Of a stretch of 64,000 nt of DNA, positions 1 through 8,410 are shown piece by piece (position 1 is the stretch's first letter; every line of letters begins with the position of its first letter). Below the pieces are notes generated by a model. That model was not told where the DNA came from, did not search any database, and saw only the letters and a list, made by a program, of their open reading frames with translations. Where the stretch lies: contig NZ_MBEJ01000090.1 in NCBI RefSeq assembly GCF_001953975.1, positions 34,465 to 98,464 of the forward strand. The letters are read 5' to 3'. The stretch is from Mycobacterium sp. NS-7484. GTDB lineage: Bacteria; Actinomycetota; Actinomycetes; Mycobacteriales; Mycobacteriaceae. Made by a program: the position numbers and the translations under genes.

Positions 1-606
1 GTCGTGGCGATCGGTTCACCGCTGGGCCTGCAGGGGACGGTCACCACCGGAATCATCAGCGCCCTGAACCGCCCGGTGGTCACCGGTGACGGGCAGACCG
101 GCCAGCATTCGGTGATGAGTGCCATTCAGACCGATGCGGCGATCAACCCGGGCAACTCGGGAGGTGCGCTGGTGGACATGAACGGCGACCTCATCGGCGT
201 GAACTCGGCGATCGCCTCACTGGGCGGTGGGCAAGGGTCGCAGGGCGGGCCGGCCGGATCGATCGGCCTGGGTTTCGCGATTCCGGTCGATCAGGCCAAA
301 CGCATTGCCGACGAATTGGTTTCGACCGGGACGGTTCAGCATGCCTCGCTTGGTGTGCAGCTCGCCGATGCCGACACCCATGGTGCGGCGGTGGCCGGAG
401 TCGTCGAGGGCAGCCCGGCGGCGCAGGCGGGTCTACCCCAGGGGTCGGTGATCACGAAGGTCGACAGCCAGGTGATCGACGGTCCGGACGCGTTGGTCGC
501 GGCCGTGCATGCCAAGGCACCGGGTGACACCGTCACGCTGACGTACGAAGACCCGTCGGGGGCATCCCGCACCCTGGATGTCACTCTGGGTCAGACGCAG
601 GCCTGA
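1..606 (+). CDS. HtrA/PepD-like trypsin-fold serine protease with PDZ domain (3' part)
   Basis: The gene enters from outside the window, so only its last 201 residues are seen. The motif GNSGGALVD near residue 57 carries the nucleophile Ser of the HtrA/DegP trypsin fold; the His and Asp of the triad lie upstream of the window. A linker rich in Gly and Gln is followed by a C-terminal PDZ domain (about residues 110-200, with GSPAAQAGLPQGSVI). Mycobacterial relatives such as PepD are membrane-anchored envelope quality-control proteases; the anchor cannot be seen here. The last 26 bases overlap the 3' end of the opposing DUF488 gene. Confidence 0.93.
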   Translation, partial: VVAIGSPLGLQGTVTTGIISALNRPVVTGDGQTGQHSVMSAIQTDAAINPGNSGGALVDMNGDLIGVNSAIASLGGGQGSQGGPAGSIGLGFAIPVDQAKRIADELVSTGTVQHASLGVQLADADTHGAAVAGVVEGSPAAQAGLPQGSVITKVDSQVIDGPDALVAAVHAKAPGDTVTLTYEDPSGASRTLDVTLGQTQA

Positions 607-973
607 ACTTCCCGGCGATCAGCTCCGCCAGTACGGCGGCCTCGCTGATCTGTGGATCCCTGGTCGCCGTCAGCAACGTCACGGTGCCCCTCTTCGCCAG
701 ATCCCGTAGATGGTCGAGCCCGGCGGCACGTTCGGGCTCGACAAGCTCGGCCTGGTACCGATGGCTGAACTCCGCAAAGCGCGCCGGGTCGTGGCCATAC
801 CACTTGCGCAGGTCGGTGGATGGCGCCACCTGTTTGCACCACTCGTCGAGAGCCGCGCGGTCCTTTCTCACCCCCCTCGGCCACAGCCGGTCGACCAGAA
901 TCCGTGCACCGTCGTCCGGACTCGGATCCTCGTAGACCCGGCGTATCCGAACCTGATGTGGTGAGTCAGCCAT
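581..973 (-). CDS. DUF488 family protein
   Basis: A 130-residue protein of the DUF488 (YeaO-like) family. It shows the typical N-terminal IRRVYEDPSPDDGARILVDRLWPRG block and a C-terminal VTLLTATRDP segment, and has the usual family length. The biochemical role of this family is not settled. It ends inside the 3' end of the convergent protease gene, a 26-base overlap. The hairpin at 996-1031 lies between it and the metallo-hydrolase gene on the same strand, so it is probably transcribed separately. Confidence 0.9.
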   Translation of the reverse strand: MADSPHQVRIRRVYEDPSPDDGARILVDRLWPRGVRKDRAALDEWCKQVAPSTDLRKWYGHDPARFAEFSHRYQAELVEPERAAGLDHLRDLAKRGTVTLLTATRDPQISEAAVLAELIAGKFRPASDPE

Positions 974-995
974 CGTCGCCTCCTCATCGTTTCTA

Positions 996-1031
996 CCTCA
1001 CGTCAGGTCCACCATCGGACCTGACGTGAGG
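996..1031 (-). terminator. Perfect 15-16 bp hairpin terminator of the MBL-fold gene
   Basis: CCTCACGTCAGGTCC at 996-1010 and its exact reverse complement at 1017-1031 enclose a 6-base loop; the next pair (995/1032) also matches. It lies just past the stop of the metallo-hydrolase gene on the minus strand. There is no U-tract, as is common for mycobacterial terminators. Confidence 0.7.
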
Positions 1032-1042
1032 TGGCCGCGAGA

Positions 1043-1957
1043 TCAGTAATCCCAGACGGCCGGCACACACCGGAAGGCGTCACCGGCGACCGCGACCCGG
1101 CAGACGGACGGGAACGGTAGGTGAGTGGCGACCAGCGACTCGCCGGTCGCGGCCAACTCCCGCAGCAGGTTCACCCGTACGCGGGCCGCTTCCTCTGGGT
1201 CGTGTTCGAATCCGTTGTGCCACTCAGGATTGTCGAATCCCGGGGCGAAGACGGCATCACCGGCGAACGTCAGACGATCGCCGCCGGACTCCAGTCGGAC
1301 GACACTGTGCCCGGGGGTGTGTCCACCGGTGCGACTCACGAGGACTCCCGGTGCCACCTCGTATTCGGTCTCGAAAGGCCGCAGTTGGCTACGGTATCCG
1401 TCCAAGAAACGCGAGGCGACGGTCCGCAGCACGTCCGGTATCGGCTGCGGCATGGTGGTATGCGAGAAATCGGGGGCTTCCCAGAACTCGGCCTCCGCGG
1501 TGGCGACGTGTACCCGCAGATCGGGGCGCAGCCGTTCTTTCACCCCGTCGGTGAGCAACCCGCCGACGTGGTCCATGTGCAGGTGGGTGAGCACCACGTC
1601 GGTGACCGATCCCAGATCGACACCGGCGGCCTCCAGACGCATGGCGGTCTGTCCGGCCCGCGGAAAGTCCGGGAATTCCAGACCGAGTCCGGCGTCGACC
1701 AGGATGGTCCGATCGCCGCTACGGACCACGACGACGTTCAGCGGCCAGTCGACGACGTCCGGCGGCAGGAAATTGTCCCCGAGCCAGCCCGCCAGATCCG
1801 CCGAGTCGGCGTTGGTGGCCAACGTCGACGCGGTAATCGGCAGTACGCCATCGCTGATCACCAGTACCTCGATGTTGCCGACCTGCACCGCGTACCGTGA
1901 CGGAACCAACTCGTCGATACCCTGGCTGCCAAGGTGCGACACGCTGTCCACGCTCAT
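1043..1957 (-). CDS. MBL-fold metallo-hydrolase
   Basis: A 304-residue metallo-beta-lactamase-fold hydrolase. The metal-binding HxHxDH signature is present as THLHMDHVGG, followed by the HTPGHS and FAGDAVF blocks that supply further metal ligands. No signal peptide is evident, so it is probably cytoplasmic. The start at 1957 is chosen because GGAGGAG precedes it at good spacing; the reading frame stays open to 1993 but has no better ribosome site. The substrate cannot be told; lactonase and quorum-quenching enzymes share this architecture. Confidence 0.9.
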   Translation of the reverse strand: MSVDSVSHLGSQGIDELVPSRYAVQVGNIEVLVISDGVLPITASTLATNADSADLAGWLGDNFLPPDVVDWPLNVVVVRSGDRTILVDAGLGLEFPDFPRAGQTAMRLEAAGVDLGSVTDVVLTHLHMDHVGGLLTDGVKERLRPDLRVHVATAEAEFWEAPDFSHTTMPQPIPDVLRTVASRFLDGYRSQLRPFETEYEVAPGVLVSRTGGHTPGHSVVRLESGGDRLTFAGDAVFAPGFDNPEWHNGFEHDPEEAARVRVNLLRELAATGESLVATHLPFPSVCRVAVAGDAFRCVPAVWDY

Positions 1958-2207
1958 CCTGTTCTCCTCCTGAGTGGCTGTTCCCGACGACATGGTGCAA
2001 ATGACCTGTCGTGACGTTGAACGCCGTGGCGTCGCCGGAACTATCCAGTGAAGTACGGTCGGCGCGCCTGTCGGGCGGAATCTCGTCTAAACCGTTGTGG
2101 CCGAACATTTTTGGCAGCGGAGGTCCTTCCTTTTCCGGAACTGCCGTTCTCGACGCCTGCGCCGGAGCCTGCGGCCCGGTGTCGGATGGCCGCGGTAGCA
2201 TTCCGGC

Positions 2208-2480
2208 GTGTGGTGGACGGAACTAGCTGAGGAGTCGTGGGACGCATTGTTCGAGCCACACCATCGGATGGCGATGGTGTTGCGTGCCAGGGAGATCCTC
2301 GACGACATCGAGTTCCAGTCCGACGACGCGTGGGCGGCCGCAGAGCCGGTCGCGCTGCCCGGTGTGGACCGCGCGATCCGTCGCACCTTGATCGAAGCCG
2401 GCTCACCGAGCCTGTGGATCTACTGGTCGCTGGATGCCGACCGGGGCGCCATCGTGCTCGATTTCGTGTTCGACGACTGA
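2208..2480 (+). CDS. Conserved hypothetical small protein
   Basis: A 90-residue acidic, Trp-rich protein starting WWTELAEESWD. I do not recognise its family; the compact alpha/beta pattern ending LWIYWSLDADRGAIVLDFVFDD could suit a small single-domain protein. The GTG start has no Shine-Dalgarno, but a TAGCAT -10-like hexamer at 2196-2201 sits six bases upstream, which would give a leaderless mRNA. It is transcribed away from the metallo-hydrolase gene, with about 250 bases between the two starts. Confidence 0.6.
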   Translation: MWWTELAEESWDALFEPHHRMAMVLRAREILDDIEFQSDDAWAAAEPVALPGVDRAIRRTLIEAGSPSLWIYWSLDADRGAIVLDFVFDD

Positions 2481-2490
2481 CGAGGTCGGC

Positions 2491-3243
2491 TCAGGGAGCC
2501 GAGAGAGCGGCCTCGAGTGTGGCGAGCCGGTGTGCGGTCCACTCCCATTTCGGGCGTGCCGCCGCGTCCGACTGATTCAACATCGCCGCGATGACGGTCC
2601 GCAGCTGTGCCAAATACTCTGTCTGTCCCGGCTCGCCGGGGCACTCGGCGCGCATGAAGTCGATTGCACGGGCAGTGCCGATCGTCCGGCCGTGTTCGAC
2701 GAGCGGTTCGGGTGGAAGCAATGCCACCACGTCATCGCCGGCGAGCGCGGCGATCTCGTCGGAAACCGCGATGCGCGGGCTCACCGCTCTGCCTTCCAGC
2801 AGGTAGGCCTGCACGAGCGCGGGACCGAAGATCATGTTCGGGCTGTGGAAGCAGTCACCCACGACCACCCCGCCGCGACACAGGATCCCGAAGTCGCGCA
2901 GGTAGTACAGCTGGATGCCGGCCAGCAGGCGTAGCAGCTGACACACCGCGCGCTTCTCACTGGTGGCGTCGAGCCCCGCCAGGGGGATCGACGCGCCGAT
3001 GTTGTCGGAGAAGTACACCGTGCGCACGGCTCCGCCGGGTTGGGCCTGGGCCACTTTCTGTTGCAGGTCGACCATGTAGGCCAGCGCGTTGAGAAACTTC
3101 TCGCTGCCGGCGAAGGTCTTGGCGCCGAGAGTGTCGATGAAGCCGACAGCGCAGCGCGTATAGCCGCGACCGGCGCGAGCCAGCGGCGTCGTCGGTCCCG
3201 GGAACGGTCGTTCGGAAGTCAGCGGCCCGTCGCCGTCAGGCAC
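2491..3243 (-). CDS. Nucleotidyl-cyclase-like domain protein
   Basis: About 250 residues resembling the class III adenylate/guanylate cyclase fold. FIDTLGAK (Asp37) and FSDNIG (Asp80) are spaced like the two metal-binding Asp motifs, and a CRGGVVVGDCFH beta-hairpin region and an AYLLEGRAVSPRI segment follow. The reading frame is open to 3354, but its first 37 residues look non-coding. GTG at 3243 overlaps the stop of the upstream small gene by 8 bases, which suggests translational coupling. Product and role are unknown; proteins of this shape include regulatory cyclases and Pycsar-type defence cyclases. Confidence 0.7.
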   Translation of the reverse strand: MPDGDGPLTSERPFPGPTTPLARAGRGYTRCAVGFIDTLGAKTFAGSEKFLNALAYMVDLQQKVAQAQPGGAVRTVYFSDNIGASIPLAGLDATSEKRAVCQLLRLLAGIQLYYLRDFGILCRGGVVVGDCFHSPNMIFGPALVQAYLLEGRAVSPRIAVSDEIAALAGDDVVALLPPEPLVEHGRTIGTARAIDFMRAECPGEPGQTEYLAQLRTVIAAMLNQSDAAARPKWEWTAHRLATLEAALSAP

Positions 3244-3568
3244 GTCGGCGCGTGGTTGCGGTGCGAGACCGCCGGGCTGCAGGTGCACGGTCTTTCCCGG
3301 GCACGGCGTCCTCCGGCTGGGAACGGGACCGCTCCGGACGTGGACGCAGGTCACCGGCGTCGGCGAGGGCGACCGCCTTGCGTAGGCGATCGGCGATCAT
3401 GGTGACCGGCACGCTGACCACGGGGGTCAGTGTGAGTACGCCCATGTCGTCTTCCTCCACCCGGTAGCGACGGTGACCGGGCTTGCCGGCCTTGCCCAGC
3501 GAAACACGACGCCGCGGATCGACCTCGACCTCGGTGACGAAATGCCTGGCGCGCTGTGGGCTGCTCAT
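3236..3568 (-). CDS. Small AbrB/SpoVT-like protein, putative autoregulator
   Basis: About 110 residues. The first 60 (VTEVEVDPRRRVSLGKAG, then a beta-rich stretch ending LTLTPV) resemble swapped-hairpin AbrB-type DNA-binding domains, and the C-terminus is strongly basic and low in complexity. AGGAGG lies six bases before the ATG at 3568; an adjacent ATG at 3571 is also possible. Tandem palindromes just upstream (3608-3636) suit a DNA-binding autoregulator. It overlaps the start of the cyclase-like gene, so the pair is probably one operon. The AbrB assignment is tentative. Confidence 0.55.
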   Translation of the reverse strand: MSSPQRARHFVTEVEVDPRRRVSLGKAGKPGHRRYRVEEDDMGVLTLTPVVSVPVTMIADRLRKAVALADAGDLRPRPERSRSQPEDAVPGKDRAPAARRSRTATTRRRA

Positions 3569-3607
3569 CATCTACCTCCTGACGCCATACTACTCACCAC
3601 GACACAA

Positions 3608-3636
3608 TTGGGTAATACCCAAATAGGGTAATGCCC
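3608..3636 (-). promoter_or_regulatory. Tandem palindromic operator GGGTAATRCCC
   Basis: TTGGGTAATACCCAA at 3608-3622 is a perfect palindrome around one base. A second copy of its core, GGGTAATGCCC, lies at 3626-3636, 16 bases away. Both lie 40-70 bases upstream of the AbrB-like gene, between it and the 3' end of the IclR gene, where a promoter is expected. Confidence 0.6.
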
Positions 3637-3650
3637 ATCAAGGAGTCCCA

Positions 3651-4403
3651 TCACGGGTAGGGAAGATCACCCTGATCGGGCGGCGGCGGAACACGACGTG
3701 ACAGCTGATTCGCTGTTTGGCATACCAAGTCCGCCAAGCGTGGGTGGCTGTCGGGCGGCATGCGCTCGGCCGGGCCACTGATCGCCACCGCGCCGATCGG
3801 GCGGCCGTCGGCTTCGAATACGGGTGCTGCGATGGTCATGGACGGCGCATTCACCTCGCTACTGGCGGCATAACCGCGGGTGCGGCAGGCGTCGAGTTGG
3901 GCCAGAAACTCCGCGTCGGGCAGTTCGCCGAGCAGTTCGATCTGCCGATCCTGGCTCAGGAACGGCAAAAGGACACGCCCGGTGGCACTTTCGCGTGCCG
4001 GCACCATGGCACCGATGCGTGGCACCATGCGCAACGCCTGCCGACTCTCCGCCACTTGTGACACCACCAGGTGCGGACCGTCCGGTTCGTTGAACATCGC
4101 GGTTTCACCGGTCTGCGCCGCGAGGTGCTCGAGCGCGTACTGGATCCGGTGGCGCAGGTCGGATTTCGCGCGCGAACTATGGGCGATGCTCAGGATGCGT
4201 CCAGTGGTCTCCCATCGGGTCAGCTGCTCCTCGCGCGCTTGGATCCAGCCCTGATCGGAGAGCGTCACGAGGGCGCGCTGTACGGCGCTCTTGTCGATCC
4301 CCAGCAGCCGAGAAAGCGCGGCGACGCCGACGGGCTGGTTGGCCGCGACTGCCTCGAACACGGTCAGCACGCGCGCGGCTGTCGAACTGCCCTTGACTGC
4401 CAT
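3651..4403 (-). CDS. IclR family transcriptional regulator
   Basis: A 250-residue IclR regulator. An N-terminal winged helix-turn-helix (AALSRLLGIDKSAVQRALVTL, residues about 28-48) is followed by the GAF-like effector domain with the APVFEADGRPIGAVAISGP signature near residue 200. It is divergent from the TauD-type dioxygenase gene, with 81 bases between the starts and a palindrome at 4438-4456. It therefore most likely controls that gene and itself in response to the dioxygenase substrate or a product. Confidence 0.93.
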   Translation of the reverse strand: MAVKGSSTAARVLTVFEAVAANQPVGVAALSRLLGIDKSAVQRALVTLSDQGWIQAREEQLTRWETTGRILSIAHSSRAKSDLRHRIQYALEHLAAQTGETAMFNEPDGPHLVVSQVAESRQALRMVPRIGAMVPARESATGRVLLPFLSQDRQIELLGELPDAEFLAQLDACRTRGYAASSEVNAPSMTIAAPVFEADGRPIGAVAISGPAERMPPDSHPRLADLVCQTANQLSRRVPPPPDQGDLPYP

Positions 4404-4437
4404 CTGTCCACCTCGCTAATGTTGAATAGTGATCCAC

Positions 4438-4456
4438 CATATCAGATATTGATATG
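4438..4456. promoter_or_regulatory. Palindromic operator in the IclR/dioxygenase divergent promoter
   Basis: CATATCAGATATTGATATG has 7-base arms (CATATCA/TGATATG) around a 5-base spacer. It lies midway between the two divergent starts, so it is a candidate IclR binding site. Confidence 0.6.
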
Positions 4457-4484
4457 ACGTCTGTCGATCCAGGAGGAATAAGCC

Positions 4485-5441
4485 ATGTCAGCCATCCACG
4501 TCCGGCCCCTCCGGGATGACCTCGCGTTCGGCGCCCGGGTCACCGGCGTCACCCTCGCGGTGTTGGAGGATTCGCAGGTCCGCGACCGTCTTCGAAGGGT
4601 GTTCCAGGAGCGCGGGATGATCCTGTTCGAAGAGGTCGAACCCGACGGCCGGCTCCAGGTGGAGATCAGCAAGGTGTTCGGCCCGCTGAAGGACCATCCG
4701 GTACCGACCGTGCCGCGGGCCGGGGGAGCGTTGCATCCCGGCGTCATCGAGATCGGCCAGGCGCCGCGTGAGGGCAACATCGTCGAAGTCGACGGCAAGG
4801 AGGTCACGTCGTGGCTGCCCTGGCACTTCGACCACTGCTACAACAACGAATTGAACCTCGCGGGCGTCCTGCGGTGTGTGACCGGTGTCAGCCAGGGCGG
4901 CGAGACCGGATTCGCCGACGGCATCGACCTTTACAAGAACCTGTCGCCGCAGTTACGCCGGCAGATCGAGGACCGCAACATCATCTACACCCTGAACCTG
5001 CGCTTCGCAGAAATGCGCTTCGGCCTCGCCGACGGGTTCCGTGAGATCCAGCCGCACGCGGCCCTGCAGAAGACGATCGATTACGGCAAGAAGCTTCCCC
5101 GCGCAATCCATCCCGCGGTGTGGACCCGGGCCACCGGCGAGAAGGTTCTGCACGTGTCACCGTGGATGGCCGAGGGCATCGAAGGCGATGAGTCGTCGGT
5201 CGGTGACGAACTCCTCGAGGCGGTGTGCAAGGAGATGCTGGCCGGCATCCGGCCTTACTTCCACACGTGGCGTCCCACCGACATGGTGATCTGGGACAAC
5301 CTGCGGATGCTGCACTCCGTCACCGGCCACGACCCGGACGAGCCGCGCGTCATGCACCGCACCACGATCGAGGGTGACTACGGTCTGGGCTACTTCGAGG
5401 GCAACGTCCAAGGCGACAAGATCCTCGAGATGACGGTCTGA
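4485..5441 (+). CDS. TauD/TfdA family Fe(II)/2-oxoglutarate dioxygenase
   Basis: A 318-residue non-haem iron, 2-oxoglutarate-dependent oxygenase. The metal-binding HxD motif is in LPWHFDHCYNNE, and the distal His with the oxoglutarate-binding Arg is in RVMHRTTIEG near the C-terminus. AGGAGGAATAAGCC precedes the ATG. Members of this family hydroxylate taurine, alkyl sulfates, 2,4-D or carnitine-type compounds; the substrate here is not evident. It is divergent from an IclR regulator and stands alone, with no sulfonate transporter next to it. Confidence 0.92.
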   Translation: MSAIHVRPLRDDLAFGARVTGVTLAVLEDSQVRDRLRRVFQERGMILFEEVEPDGRLQVEISKVFGPLKDHPVPTVPRAGGALHPGVIEIGQAPREGNIVEVDGKEVTSWLPWHFDHCYNNELNLAGVLRCVTGVSQGGETGFADGIDLYKNLSPQLRRQIEDRNIIYTLNLRFAEMRFGLADGFREIQPHAALQKTIDYGKKLPRAIHPAVWTRATGEKVLHVSPWMAEGIEGDESSVGDELLEAVCKEMLAGIRPYFHTWRPTDMVIWDNLRMLHSVTGHDPDEPRVMHRTTIEGDYGLGYFEGNVQGDKILEMTV

Positions 5442-5463
5442 GCCACACCTCGGTGCGCCGGGG

Positions 5464-6543
5464 TCAGGGTAAGCAGGCCGTGGTTTCCGGGCCGGCGCGG
5501 TGACCGTCGGGACGCGCCTCGTTGAGCTGGTGGACGCGAACACTGACCTCCAGCTGAAAGCGGTCCGCGGGGTCCTTGAGCGACAGTCCGGTGAGTTCCT
5601 CGATGAGCTTGATCCGATAGATCAACGAGTGCCGGTTCAAGTACAGCGCTCGTGCCGCTGCGCTGGTGTTGGTGGCCTCGTTCAGAAGGATCTCCAACGT
5701 GTGGACGAGCTGACCCCGACGGGTGCGGTCGTAGTCCAGCAGCGGCTGCAGCGTCTCGAGGATCGTCGCCATGGACTGCGGGTGCTGGCGCAGGACCTCG
5801 GCGAATTGCCATGAGCCGGCGGGCCGTTCGGGCAGGGTCGGCGACACCGCTGCGGTCACGGTGACGGACTGGTCGCGGACCGGCGGCAGCATTGCCCAAC
5901 TGACGAGATCTTCGGGAAGCGCACCGAGGCGCTGGGCCGAGGCGACCAACACCGAGACGGTGGCTGCCGGCGGGGCCGGCGTGAAGTGGCTCATCACCAA
6001 GTCATCGGTGACCGACGAACTCACGGTGAGATCGGCGGCAAGTGCCAGGTCGTGGAGGGCTTCGGTGAAGGCGCCGGCGAGTTCGCTCCAGCCGGGGTCG
6101 TCATGCTGGCGCCGTCCGATGGCCATCTCCACCCGTGCTCCCGGGATCGACGGGCTCACCAGCGGGAGCAGATTCTTCTGCACATCGGCGAAGGCGATCT
6201 CCCAGGGCAGCAGAACCACCGGGAACTCGTGACGATCGGCCAGCGGAACCAGCGATTTCAGAAGTTCGCGGACGCTGACTTCGGGCGGAGGACTCAAGAC
6301 GAGTCCGGCGGCCGGGGAGGAGACCAGGTACGTGAGGAATTCCCGATTGCCGGGCTGACGGATGTCGGCGCCGGTACACAACACGAGGTCGCCGGTACGG
6401 ATGAACGATTCGGCGGGGGCATGGATGATGTCCACCCAGCCGACCCCACGGGTCAAACCACGATGACCGGCGATCACCGAGCCCCGGTCCAGGGGCGCCA
6501 CGGTCAAGGCTGCCGCCACGGTCAGCGGCGATTCCTCAGACAT
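5464..6543 (-). CDS. PucR family transcriptional regulator
   Basis: A 359-residue regulator. The N-terminal region (about residues 10-160, with RGVGWVDIIHAP and LTRGD-like blocks) matches the PucR sensor domain. The last 70 residues hold the PucR C-terminal helix-turn-helix (NTSAAARALYLNRHSLIYRI, then the LIEELTGLSLKDP signature). It lies just upstream of the APC permease and dehydratase genes, on the permease strand, so it is the likely regulator of that locus. PucR proteins typically respond to nitrogen-containing catabolites. Confidence 0.92.
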   Translation of the reverse strand: MSEESPLTVAAALTVAPLDRGSVIAGHRGLTRGVGWVDIIHAPAESFIRTGDLVLCTGADIRQPGNREFLTYLVSSPAAGLVLSPPPEVSVRELLKSLVPLADRHEFPVVLLPWEIAFADVQKNLLPLVSPSIPGARVEMAIGRRQHDDPGWSELAGAFTEALHDLALAADLTVSSSVTDDLVMSHFTPAPPAATVSVLVASAQRLGALPEDLVSWAMLPPVRDQSVTVTAAVSPTLPERPAGSWQFAEVLRQHPQSMATILETLQPLLDYDRTRRGQLVHTLEILLNEATNTSAAARALYLNRHSLIYRIKLIEELTGLSLKDPADRFQLEVSVRVHQLNEARPDGHRAGPETTACLP

Positions 6544-6663
6544 GTCGCGCCTTCTCCTGATCTACCCGCTTATCCGTTGCTCCTGTCGGCGAAACCTCGG
6601 CGGCACACCGCCCCCCGGCGAAAGACGGTACCAGCGGTCGGTGGGCCCTCTGCAGCGCGGAGA

Positions 6664-6704
6664 GGGCAGGCTCGTCGACAGAGATTGTGTCGACGAACCT
6701 GCCC
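6664..6704 (-). terminator. Hairpin terminator of the APC permease gene
   Basis: GGGCAGG with TCGTCGACA at 6664-6680 pairs with TGTCGACGA and CCTGCCC at 6688-6704, leaving one mismatch and a 7-base loop. It starts 9 bases past the permease stop on the minus strand. Confidence 0.75.
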
Positions 6705-6712
6705 TTCACCGA

Positions 6713-8143
6713 TCACATCGTCGACAGGTCCGCCGTCGACCGTCGGCTGAGAAGCATGCCGGCGCCGAAGAACACGAGCGGCATCAGGCCGAAGATCACC
6801 GCGAGGGTGGAGCTGCCACCGACGATCAGGGTCAGATTCGACACGACCAGTACCAATGCCCCGGCCAGGGCGAGCGTGGCCGCCGAGCCCAACACCACGT
6901 TGCGGGTCGAGTCGCCGCGACGTTTGAAGAAGATCACCACGGAGACGGTGGTCAGCAGCCACAGGATCGCGAGCGCCAAGATCCCGAGGCCGCCGAGGGG
7001 CCCGAAGATCTGCAGCACCGGGTCCAGCTTGAGTGCGACAAAGATCCCCATGATCACGAACGAGGCGACGGTGATGGCCAGCGACGCGTTCGACGGGGCG
7101 CCGTGGCGGCCGTGCACCTCACCCAGACGCTTCGGGAAGATACCGCTCTGCCCCAGTGCGAAGGCATATCGCGAGGCGATGTTGTGGAAGGCCAGGGCGC
7201 AGGCGAAGACGCTGATGAACCAGAAGCCGGTGGTCAGATCGCGCCCCAGCATGCCGAGGTACTGCTGTGCGGTGTTCACCATGAAGTTGTCCGGGTCGGC
7301 CTCGGCCGCGGCGACGGCATCGGGGCCGCCGTTGCCCTCGATCAGGGCCCAGCTGGAGAAGGCGTAGAAGCTCGCCACGATTCCGACGGCCCAGTAGGTC
7401 GCGCGCGGCACGGTCCGGTCCGGGTCCTTGGCCTCGTCACGGAAGACCGCGGTGGCCTCCACACCGACAAAACCCCACAGGGCGTACAGCAGTGCGATGC
7501 CCACACCGCCGGCAAGGCCCTGCGGCGTGAACGAGTCACCGGTGATGCCCTTCTCGCCGCCCTGCAGGACGATGACCAGGTCGAGGACGACCAGGATGGC
7601 CACCTCCGAGACCAGGAAGATGCCCAGGACCTTGGCGCTGAGATCGATGTCGCGGTAACCCAGCCATGCGACGGCCGCGAGCACCAGCGCGGTCAGCACC
7701 CACCACGGGATTTCCGGGCCACCGAAGCGTTCGATGAGGCCGGCGAGGATGACCCCGTCGTAGGCCGACACACCGAGCAGCGTCGCCATGTAGGCGGGAA
7801 GCGCGAGCACCGCAGCCCCGGCCCCGGCCGCACGGCCGAGGGCCATCTGGATGTAGGCGTAGAACGCGCCAGGCTTGGTGACGTACTTCGACATCGCCAC
7901 GAAGCTCGCCGCGAAAAGCAAGAACACTGCTCCGGCCACGATGAACGAGACCGGAATTCCCGTCGTCTTTCCTAGCACCATGGCGATCGGCACGTTGCCG
8001 CCGATGGTCGACAGTGGTGCGGCGGCTGCCACCACCATCAACACGATCGCGGGGACGCCCAGGTTTCCGCGCAGTTTGGCGGGGCTACCGTCCGGCGACG
8101 AGTCGCGACTGCGTGAGCTGTCCGCGTCGACAACTTGGGACAT
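6713..8143 (-). CDS. APC family permease
   Basis: A 476-residue amino acid-polyamine-organocation transporter with about 12-13 hydrophobic segments. The first segments hold the family's Gly-rich unwound helix (APLSTIGGNVPIAMVLG). The start at 8143 has AGAGAGGA at good distance; the frame is open to 8284 but has no ribosome site there. It is divergent from the diol dehydratase genes and downstream of a PucR regulator. APC carriers import amino acids, amines or ethanolamine, so this gene hints that the dehydratase substrate carries an amino group. Confidence 0.9.
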   Translation of the reverse strand: MSQVVDADSSRSRDSSPDGSPAKLRGNLGVPAIVLMVVAAAAPLSTIGGNVPIAMVLGKTTGIPVSFIVAGAVFLLFAASFVAMSKYVTKPGAFYAYIQMALGRAAGAGAAVLALPAYMATLLGVSAYDGVILAGLIERFGGPEIPWWVLTALVLAAVAWLGYRDIDLSAKVLGIFLVSEVAILVVLDLVIVLQGGEKGITGDSFTPQGLAGGVGIALLYALWGFVGVEATAVFRDEAKDPDRTVPRATYWAVGIVASFYAFSSWALIEGNGGPDAVAAAEADPDNFMVNTAQQYLGMLGRDLTTGFWFISVFACALAFHNIASRYAFALGQSGIFPKRLGEVHGRHGAPSNASLAITVASFVIMGIFVALKLDPVLQIFGPLGGLGILALAILWLLTTVSVVIFFKRRGDSTRNVVLGSAATLALAGALVLVVSNLTLIVGGSSTLAVIFGLMPLVFFGAGMLLSRRSTADLSTM

Positions 8144-8410
8144 GACTGATCCTCTCTGGCCTCTGCCACAGGAGCCGCGGATCGCCGGCTCCGTCGAGTT
8201 CCGGGGATGAAGTCTGCGAGACGGACGGGCTGTCGGCCAGAGCCGGAACGGCTCTTTCCAACACCTTGTTGTAGGCCAGGTCACAGCGGCCGGGCGGCAG
8301 TGGCGTGCGCATCACACAGGTTGTTGGAATCTCGGTGTGCGCCGTTGTTCCGCCCTTCGTGTTCGGTCAATGCTGAGCCCCTCACGCAACAGAGAGGCAC
8401 GGCGAGCGTC

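Noticed and set aside
6542..7975. Long plus-strand open frame opposite the APC permease
   Set aside because: Low-complexity antisense translation; the minus strand codes for a clear 12-helix permease.
8207..8410. N-terminal extension of the dehydratase open frame
   Set aside because: The frame is open for 68 more codons but holds no dehydratase homology and crosses the divergent promoter region; ATG 8411 fits the family.
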